Below, one piece after another: positions 32,543-40,200 of a stretch of DNA of 64,000 bases; position 1 is the stretch's first letter; the number at the start of each line of letters is the position of its first letter. A program made the position numbers and the translations under genes. The notes beneath the pieces are model-generated. The model saw only the letters and a list, made by a program, of their open reading frames with translations. It did no database searches and was not told where the DNA came from. This DNA is from Pedobacter sp. (GTDB taxonomy: Bacteria; Bacteroidota; Bacteroidia; Sphingobacteriales; Sphingobacteriaceae), in contig NZ_JAVHXT010000001.1 in the NCBI RefSeq assembly GCF_031119335.1, positions 284,548-348,547 on the forward strand, given 5' to 3'.

Positions 32543-33760
32543 ATGAAAACCAATTATATAGCCTTGTCGGTGCCAATTTTCTTTATCCTTATTGGGATTG
32601 AGTTGGCCTACACCTTCTACAAAAAACTCAAATATTATCGTTTAAATGATTCGATAGCTAATCTCCATCAAGGTATTGGTTCGCAATTGGTTGGGCTGTT
32701 TGGTAAGTCGGTACTTTTTTTAGGATATCTGTACATTTTTGAGCATTGGCGGCTGTTCGAAATTCCAAATACCATCTGGACTTGGATTGTGCTTTTCATT
32801 GGGGTCGATTTTTTCTACTATTGGTTCCATAGAATGAGCCATCAAATTAATGCCTTGTGGGCGGCTCATATTGTGCACCATCAATCTGAGGAGTACAATT
32901 TAACGGTAGCTTTAAGGCAATCGTGGTTTCAGGGATGGTTTTCTTGGGTTTTCTACCTGCCGCTAGCATTAATAGGTTTCGATCCAATTATCTTCTTAAC
33001 CCTAAGTTCGTTCAATACGCTTTATCAGTTTTGGATACACACCCGTACCATCAAGAGTATGGGTTTTTTGGAGTACGTCCTTAATACACCCTCGCACCAT
33101 AGAGTGCATCATGGTTCTAATCCTAAATATATCGATAAAAACCATGCAGGCACTTTAATTATTTGGGATAGGTTGTTTGGCACTTTTCAGAAAGAAGAAG
33201 AAGAGGTTTACTACGGCATTACCAAACCTCTAGCAAGTTGGAACCCTGTTTGGGCGAACCTTCATTATTGGAAAGATTTGATTGAAACTGCAAAAAAATC
33301 GGATAACATTAGTGATAAAATAAGAGTATTTGTAAAACCTCCAGGTTGGTTTCCCGAAAAATTAGGAGGTTTTCAATATGCTCCCGAAATTGACGTAGTC
33401 AACTATCGTAAATTTCACACAGAAACCACCCTTAAGGTAATGATTTATGCTGTGCTGTTATTTCTAGTAGCACTGGCTTTAGGTTCATATCAGCTTTTTT
33501 ATTTCGATAAATTAACTTTGTTAACCAATATCCTAATTGCTTCGTTTACGGTTTTAAGTATGCTAACCTGCGGTGCTTTATTGGAAAAGAAGCGGTGGTT
33601 TGTAGGTGCGGAATATTTACGGTATTTATTAGGCTTAGCAACCTTATACTTTCTATACCGTTTAGATTTTGAACTGATCTGGCTTTTGGGTTCGCTTGTC
33701 GTACATCTTTCTATGATGATCTATTTTTTTCTCATTAAATCAAAGTATCGAAATGCTTAA
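32543..33760 (+). CDS. AGMO-like fatty acid hydroxylase (sterol desaturase superfamily)
   Basis: A 405-residue integral membrane di-iron enzyme. The histidine boxes are H96-H100 (FHRMSH), H109/H112/H113 (HIVHH followed by QSEEYNLTVALRQS) and H185/H186/H189/H190 (PSHHRVHHG). The sequence around them, including NTPSHHRVHHG and IIWDRLFGTF, is much closer to animal alkylglycerol monooxygenase (TMEM195) than to plain sterol desaturases. That enzyme splits alkyl ether lipids using tetrahydrobiopterin. The last 100 residues form three to four more membrane segments. It overlaps the next gene by 8 bp. Confidence 0.88.
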   Translation: MKTNYIALSVPIFFILIGIELAYTFYKKLKYYRLNDSIANLHQGIGSQLVGLFGKSVLFLGYLYIFEHWRLFEIPNTIWTWIVLFIGVDFFYYWFHRMSHQINALWAAHIVHHQSEEYNLTVALRQSWFQGWFSWVFYLPLALIGFDPIIFLTLSSFNTLYQFWIHTRTIKSMGFLEYVLNTPSHHRVHHGSNPKYIDKNHAGTLIIWDRLFGTFQKEEEEVYYGITKPLASWNPVWANLHYWKDLIETAKKSDNISDKIRVFVKPPGWFPEKLGGFQYAPEIDVVNYRKFHTETTLKVMIYAVLLFLVALALGSYQLFYFDKLTLLTNILIASFTVLSMLTCGALLEKKRWFVGAEYLRYLLGLATLYFLYRLDFELIWLLGSLVVHLSMMIYFFLIKSKYRNA

Positions 33761-34442
33761 AAAATATCCTCAGTTTACCTTTGCTTTCGCTATTATCTTT
33801 TTTGCCGAGCTGATAGCGGTAACGAATAATTTAGCAGTAGTTAGGTTGTTTACGAAACCGATAATTACAATTTCGTTGATGTTGTTCCTCTATTTTGCTA
33901 TCAAACGTGAAAGTAGGTTTACGAAGAAGGTCATTATTGGTTTGTTTTTTTCTTTGTTGGGCGATATTTTTTTAATGTTTGTGCACACCAATCAATTATT
34001 CTTTATGATGGGTTTAGGAGCATTCTTAATTGCCCATCTTTTTTATATCGCTGCCTTTTATTTAGATAGTACCAATAAAATGGAAGTTGAGAGAAGATAC
34101 GTACTCCCGATTTTTTTGGTGTTTGGGTTTTTCTGTCTAGCTTATTACTACCTATTACGTCCTTATCTTGGCGATATGAATGTGCCAGTATTGGTTTATT
34201 CTTTTGTAATAACGATGATGGGAATAATGGCGGCTCTACGATATGGCAAAACCAATTTTAAAAGCTTTACTTGGATATTGATGGGTGCTATTTTCTTCAT
34301 TGTTTCTGATTCTATCTTGGCGTATAATAAGTTTGTGGAGCGGATGGAAATTGGCGACCTGTTGGTAATGTCTACTTATATGGCGGCACAATTTCTAATT
34401 ACAATGGGAACGGTGGAAAGAAAGTATGTGAAGAAGAATTGA
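33753..34442 (+). CDS. Lysoplasmalogenase-like YhhN/TMEM86 protein
   Basis: A 229-residue membrane protein with about eight hydrophobic segments. The YhhN signature is present: RLFTKPIITISLMLFLYF, ALLFSLLGDIFLM-like FSLLGDIFLMF, GLGAFLIAHLFYIAAF, and ILMGAIFFIVSDSILAYNKF. TMEM86 members hydrolyse the vinyl-ether bond of lysoplasmalogens. Eight bases of overlap with the AGMO-like gene imply translational coupling. The two products fit an ether-lipid degradation pair. Confidence 0.9.
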   Translation: MLKKYPQFTFAFAIIFFAELIAVTNNLAVVRLFTKPIITISLMLFLYFAIKRESRFTKKVIIGLFFSLLGDIFLMFVHTNQLFFMMGLGAFLIAHLFYIAAFYLDSTNKMEVERRYVLPIFLVFGFFCLAYYYLLRPYLGDMNVPVLVYSFVITMMGIMAALRYGKTNFKSFTWILMGAIFFIVSDSILAYNKFVERMEIGDLLVMSTYMAAQFLITMGTVERKYVKKN

Positions 34443-34545
34443 TGGGTTGATGTGGTTAATTGATCAAAGGTTAATTGTTTAAATTGGTTAATTGGTTAAC
34501 TGTAAATTGCCCACTGAAAAATGAGAGTTGTCCAACTGAAAACTG
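34440..34545. repeat. Degenerate word array (GGTTAATTG / AACTGAAAACTG words)
   Basis: The gap between the convergent YhhN and pbpC genes is filled by GGTTAATTG-type words, then CCACTGAAAAATG and CCAACTGAAAACTGCC words. No hairpin of the usual kind is present. It may replace a terminator. Confidence 0.55.
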
Positions 34546-34546
34546 C

Positions 34547-36913
34547 CTACTTCTCCTTATCCAATACCGTAAAAACTTGTACCAATCGTTCTCCATTTTG
34601 GTCTGTCAACGTCAATGTGTGCTTGCCAGGTTTTGGACTTAATGCAATTTGATGGAAGTTTTTGGTAGTCCCTACGTACTCTTCGTCGATATGCCAATGG
34701 ATGGTGGCATTGTTGTTTCGATGTGCGACATTAAAAACTGCTTTCCCTCGGTTGCCATCAATCTCTAGTGGGATGTAAATGGATGCGTTAGCTTTTGGAT
34801 AAATCATCTCCATTACAGCAGTTTGTTCTTGTTGGCAACCCTCCATAAAAAGTGGTAAAATTCGATATTCGGCATTTTTTGTTTTGTAGTAATACTCCAT
34901 TGTTGGTGGTAAAACAAACCAACTTTTATGTTTCATCTGAGTTACACTATAGCATTGGTTGGTAACTTGATAAGTTTCAGCTGCATCTAAATGAATGAGC
35001 TTGTGGTAAGGACATAACGCTGTTTTTTCGCCAACTGGCGGTACCCATTGCACTAGTTTCGTTTCGCAAATAGGAGATGCTTTGTAACCACTTTGTTTAC
35101 AAACTGCAATTCTTTTTAATTTAGTTTTAGGCATTTCGAACCATTTAGAACTCGGGAGTAGTCTGAAAACATCAAACATAAAAGGTGCAGCGGCTTCAAT
35201 GCCAGTTAAACCGGGTCTGCCTTCGCCATCGGCATTACCCACCCAAACGCAAACCACATAATTAGGCGTTAAACCCACCGACCAAGCATCCCTAAAACCA
35301 AAACTGGTGCCGGTTTTCCATGCAATGCGTTGCGAAGAAGAGAATTGTTGCCATAAACCTTCATCTCCAGGGCGCATTACTTCCTCCATAGCATTAAATG
35401 TTGACCAAATAGTGCCGTGATCTAAAAGCGAGGTCGGTTCTATTACTTCTTCTGGTTTTTCTTGATCTTTGACGTAATAAGCAGAACCGTAATCAGCATT
35501 ATTGTACTTGCCTTGATAATCATTGTAGTGGTTTAAAGTTCTAGCCATCCCCAAATAAGCGTTACTCAAATCCCACATAGTTACCTCGCTGCCGCCCAAA
35601 ATTAACGACAGACCATAATGGTCGGCTGGTTTGTTTAAAGTGCTGAAATTGAATTTCTTGAGTTTATCGTAAAAACGTTCATACTTATATTGTTGCAGCA
35701 TTTTTACCGCTGGAATGTTCAACGAACGACTTAAAGCTCTGTCGGCTGGAATGGCGCCATCGTAACCCAAATCGAAGTTTTGAGGCGAGTAACCGCCAAT
35801 TTGTGTAGGAACATCAGAAATCAACGTTTGCGGCAAAATGAAACCGTCATTTAACATACTTGCGTACAATAGTGGTTTCAATGTACTTCCCGGACTTCGC
35901 CTAGCGCTAATCATATCCACATGGCTTTCCATTTCTTTTTGTTGTGGAAGATAGCAGTTACCCACGTAAGCAACTACGCTGCCGTTCTTAATGTTGATTA
36001 CCAAAGCGGCTAAATTATTGATGCCGTTAGCAGCAAATTTTTGATGGTATTGTGCCGTTAAACGATTGAGTTCCTTTTGCAGATTCTCATCGATAGTAGA
36101 AGTAATTCGGGTAGTATTCACCTTCAAGGCTTTCATTTCATCCTTAAACCTGTTTAAAAGATGCGGCGCATTTTGTGGTAATGGGAGTGGAGCGCTAGGT
36201 ATTGGTTCTGCTTTTGAAAGCTGTGCAGTCGCTCTATCTATAATTTTTTCCTCCACTAATTTATCTAGCAGGTTATTTCTTTTGATGATTAACCTACTTG
36301 CATTTTTACCTGGACGAACTAGGGAAGGACTGTTAGGCAAGACTGCTAGCGTAGCCATTTCGCCCCAAGATAGGTTTTCTGCGGGCCTACCATAATATCG
36401 CCAACTAGCAGCTTCCAAACCAACCACGTTGCTGCCAAAAGGAGCATTAGCCGCGTACAAAGTTAAAATTTCTTCTTTCGAATAGCTTACCTCAAATCGT
36501 ACAGCCATCCACATCTCCGCTAGTTTTTGGAAAATGGTACGTTGCTTTTTTCTGGATAGCCTAATCACCTGCATACTCAAAGTACTAGCACCACTGGCTA
36601 CAGATTTAGCCTGCATATTTTGACGGATAGCTCTAACAACTGCAATAAAATCAACCCCTAAATGATTGTAAAATCGTTTATCCTCAAAAGTGATGATACA
36701 ATGCTTGAATTTTTCGGGTACACTATCGGCTAATGGAAAACGCCATTGGCCATCTTTTGCAATAGATGCACTTAATAATTCGCCATTACTAGCTTCTAAT
36801 ACATACGAAGTTGGGGTAATGAAAAGAGGTTTAGGTAACGAAAACCAGAAGAACAAAAGCAATACTGCAAATAGAATATCTACGTAAATAATTACTTTGA
36901 GTTGTTTTTTCAT
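34547..36913 (-). CDS. pbpC: Penicillin-binding protein 1C
   Basis: About 788 residues from ATG 36913 (MKKQLKVIIYVDILFAVLLLFFW). The longer reading would translate a repeat. An N-terminal anchor is followed by a GT51 glycosyltransferase with EDKRFYNHLGVD and the GASTLSMQVIRL motif. A transpeptidase follows, with SPGSTLKP (SxxK), SLNIPAVK (SxN) and WKTGTS (KTG). The C-terminal BiPBP_C domain is beta-rich. PBP1C polymerises glycan; its partner is the alpha-2-macroglobulin encoded just upstream on the same strand. Confidence 0.95.
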   Translation of the reverse strand: MKKQLKVIIYVDILFAVLLLFFWFSLPKPLFITPTSYVLEASNGELLSASIAKDGQWRFPLADSVPEKFKHCIITFEDKRFYNHLGVDFIAVVRAIRQNMQAKSVASGASTLSMQVIRLSRKKQRTIFQKLAEMWMAVRFEVSYSKEEILTLYAANAPFGSNVVGLEAASWRYYGRPAENLSWGEMATLAVLPNSPSLVRPGKNASRLIIKRNNLLDKLVEEKIIDRATAQLSKAEPIPSAPLPLPQNAPHLLNRFKDEMKALKVNTTRITSTIDENLQKELNRLTAQYHQKFAANGINNLAALVINIKNGSVVAYVGNCYLPQQKEMESHVDMISARRSPGSTLKPLLYASMLNDGFILPQTLISDVPTQIGGYSPQNFDLGYDGAIPADRALSRSLNIPAVKMLQQYKYERFYDKLKKFNFSTLNKPADHYGLSLILGGSEVTMWDLSNAYLGMARTLNHYNDYQGKYNNADYGSAYYVKDQEKPEEVIEPTSLLDHGTIWSTFNAMEEVMRPGDEGLWQQFSSSQRIAWKTGTSFGFRDAWSVGLTPNYVVCVWVGNADGEGRPGLTGIEAAAPFMFDVFRLLPSSKWFEMPKTKLKRIAVCKQSGYKASPICETKLVQWVPPVGEKTALCPYHKLIHLDAAETYQVTNQCYSVTQMKHKSWFVLPPTMEYYYKTKNAEYRILPLFMEGCQQEQTAVMEMIYPKANASIYIPLEIDGNRGKAVFNVAHRNNNATIHWHIDEEYVGTTKNFHQIALSPKPGKHTLTLTDQNGERLVQVFTVLDKEK

Positions 36914-36929
36914 TTTTTTAAGCTCTTTC

Positions 36930-37033
36930 TCGTCATTCCCGCAGCTTGTCCCGACCATTCGGGATAGTCGGGAATCTTAAAGCGATGATAGGTTTATTGC
37001 ATTACGATTCCGAAATAAATTCGGAATGACGAC
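36930..37033. repeat. CGTCATTCCCG inverted element
   Basis: CGTCATTCCCG on the left and CGGAATGACGA on the right enclose a nested palindrome, GTCCCGACCATTCGGGATAGTCGGG (about 36948-36972), and ATTCCGAAATAAATTCGGAAT. It lies directly upstream of pbpC, and the extended pbpC reading frame would translate its left arm. Confidence 0.75.
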
Positions 37034-37095
37034 TTGGGAACGGTAATGCTGAAAACTCACAGGTAACAATTTCTTTCTTCCCTTGATATACAACC

Positions 37096-37191
37096 AAAGG
37101 AGGTAAGAACATGGAAAAAATAGTTACTTTAATCAAATTTTCTGCAGGTTTTGTAAGGTTTATAATGACTAATGTTTGGCCAAGGATTTAA
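37096..37191 (+). CDS. Putative 26-residue peptide with a perfect Shine-Dalgarno
   Basis: ATG 37111 to TAA 37191 encodes MEKIVTLIKFSAGFVRFIMT-n6, a hydrophobic, basic peptide with one tryptophan near the end. AAAGGAGGT (37096-37104), fully complementary to the 16S 3' end, stands six bases before the ATG. Such a sequence is rare in this phylum. A long hairpin at 37203-37255 follows as a plausible terminator. The coding evidence is limited because the ORF is so short. Confidence 0.5.
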   Translation, partial: KGGKNMEKIVTLIKFSAGFVRFIMTNVWPRI

Positions 37192-37202
37192 AGTGAGGTT
37201 GT

Positions 37203-37255
37203 GCGTAAGGCGATAAGCGTTTAGTGTTATTACGCCAAACGCCTATCGCTAAACT
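37203..37255. terminator. Inverted word array, likely shared terminator
   Basis: GCGTAAGGCGATAAGCGTTTAG and the complement of CCAAACGCCTATCGCTAAACTG pair over about 20 bases around a short loop. It stands between the end of the 26-residue ORF and the end of the alpha-2-macroglobulin gene on the other strand. Confidence 0.6.
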
Positions 37256-37258
37256 GAA

Positions 37259-40200
37259 TTATTTCACCACCTCAACCCAAAATCCAGCTTTTGCTGCGGC
37301 AATTTTATTGTCGTACATGGCTTCGCACTGCACATTAGACAGATAAAACCTACCCAAGTAAGAAGCATTGAGTAAAACCCTAAATGTTTTGGTCTCGTTT
37401 TCCCTCAGGTTGAAATAAGTCAATACCCTGTCATCCCTAATGTCTTGGTAATCATAAGCAGATGCTGTAAATGCACCTTCATTATCGTGCAGCCTCGTAT
37501 TAATAATTTCCCAGCCCGAAGGGAAGATTTGCGTTAATGCCATCTGTTCGTACAAGCCTTGTCTGCCAGTATTTTTCACGGTTACCTCCGCATAAAAATC
37601 TTGTCCTTGTGTCAGCTGCGCTGGATTTAATACCTGTCCCTTCATGTTTTTGTAACTCACATCCATCACCAATAAATCTGGATTATTTGGCAAGAAATCA
37701 TTCTGTCCGGTAGCTGGGCGACCTTGAACAATGAGCCTTGCAAAAAGTACGCCGCTGCTTTTGTTGGTGATAGTAGCTTTATTCCCTTTAAAATTAATTG
37801 ATGTAGAACTGTAATACTGATTGTTGTTTACCGAACCTTTAGCACCATCTAATACGTATTGGAAGTTCAATTTGCGAGCCGATTTTTGCTCGCCGCAGAA
37901 CTTCGCAATTGCCAGCAAACTATAAGCAGTAGTTTGGGTGCTGTACCATTGGTCTTCGCCTAATCTAGCTGCAACTTTAGTCATTACTTGTTGTGCTCGG
38001 TTTTTCTGTCCCATCAAGGTCAACGTTTCCATTATCATTGCTTGGTCTCTTAAATCCGATCCGTAAGTGCCACCTAATTGTTGGTAAGCTTCTACCTGCG
38101 TGGCTAAACCTCTAATTAAACTATTTGCAGCACCTGTTTGTCCTGCTAGTTGATAGGCTGCTGCCAATCGCCATTTTGCGGCATCAGTTAAATACTCGAA
38201 AGCTCTAAGTCTGTTCATTGCAGCCATTTCTGGCTTTTTCGCCAATGCCAATACATACAAGCGGTAAGCCTGATTTAAATCGCCACCATAGAAATTATTT
38301 GCGTTAGGTGTCCAATTGTTTGCTTTGTTTTTCAAGAAACGAACTAGTCCATCAAATAAACCAACAGGTAAGGTATAACCACTTTCCTGCGCTTCAATTA
38401 AGAAATGGGCCGCATAATTGGTTCCCCATTCATCGGCAGTTGGGTTGCCCGGCCAGTAAGCTAAGCCACCATCTGTAGTTTGGAAGCCTTTCAGTTTGTT
38501 AATTCCAGCTTTAATGTTGCGTTCTATTTGTGTTTTTTTCTGTTCGCTTAAAGCCGAAAGCCTATCTAAATACAATTGAGGGAAAATGCCAGATGTAGTT
38601 TGCTCTACGCAACCATGCGGATACTGGATTAAGTAGCCCAATCTTTTTTCTAAATTGATAGGAGGGATAGAAGAAACTTCCAAACTACCACTGTTCGTTC
38701 CCGCGGTACCGATAGCTGCATAATCACTGCTCCAAGATTGGTTAGGTTGTATTACCGCAGAAATCACGTTCGTTACCATCGGATTTGGATTTCTGATGTC
38801 CAATTCTACATCGGTAATTGTTTTTTCAGCTCCGCTTTGCGCAATAATCTTAATTTTGGCAATGCCCGTATTGTTTGGCGCAGTCACATTAAAATAAGTC
38901 AATTGATCGCCAGCTTTAGCAAAGCTTAAATTTTGCTTATTGGTTTGGTTAATGCGCAAATTGCTAGTCTGCAAGCTTACTGAAACATTTCTGATGTTAT
39001 TATTGGTAGCAAAAACGTTTACCGGTAATGTAAATGTTTCGCCCGGACCAATTACTCTCGGTACAGAGGCCAACAACATGATTGGTTTTTTAACTTCTAC
39101 TGCTTTTTCAGCGTTTCCGTAAGCACCATCATTAGCGGCAACAACCATTACTTTTACCGAACCAATGTACTGTGGCAGCTTAAATTTATGCGTTTTCTTT
39201 TCGCCTTTACCCAATTGGAAAGGTCCCATAAATTTCACTACCGGTTTAAATCGGTTTGCTTTAGCAGGGTTAATGTTTTTGTTGAGCGCACCATCACCGC
39301 CAATGCTTAAAATTCTTTCCAAATTGCCACCCCATGCACCGAGTACCTGATCAAATAAATCCCAAGTTTTAACACCTAAGCCTTCTCTGGCATAAAATGA
39401 TGCGTGAGGATCAGGAGTTTTGAAACGGGTAAGATCTAACAAACCTTCGTCAACAATGGCGATGGTATAAGTCATTGCTTTACCATTTGCTTCGCTAACC
39501 GCCAAACTACTTTCTGTTTCTGGTCGTAGTTCTTTCGCTATTGTAATTTGAGGTTTTAAAATCGTTTCAGGGTTTTCTATGTTTAGAGGAATAGCACCGT
39601 ACATCCTAATTGGCATATCATTAACCGTTTGGCTGTGCGGCTGCAGCAAAGTCACATTGGCAAAAACATTAGGCGTCATGTTCTTCTCTGCCTTAAAGCT
39701 AATTTGCGTTTGACCTTTCTTCGTATCTGCCCAAAATGTTTTAACTACTCTACTGCCGTTTTCAATAGACACTAAAGCCCTTCCGTTTTCTGGCGATGGA
39801 ACGGTTAAGGTAATTTCATCGCCAACATTGTACTTAGCTTTGTTAGCTGTGAAAGATAGCATTGCGGCTTCGGTTGGATTATTGCCTTGTTCGCGTTGCG
39901 CCCATCCCGGCCAATCGATGTAAACTTCTCTGGCTGCAAAATGACCACCGCCGTACGCATTTCCCACTACAATTAAATAACGTCCCCATTCAGGTTCATC
40001 AATTCTAAGATCCCATTTGGCTTTACCGTTACGCATTTCTACCTGTTCCGATCTGATGAGCTTGTTGTACTCATTTTGCGTAAAATTGGCGTAATTCTCT
40101 TGGTTGTTTTGCTCCCACCACCAACGCCATTGTACTTTGTAAAGCGCTACAGTAACCGTTTTATTGGCATTCAGCAAGGCACCATCTCTGTTCACGTTTA

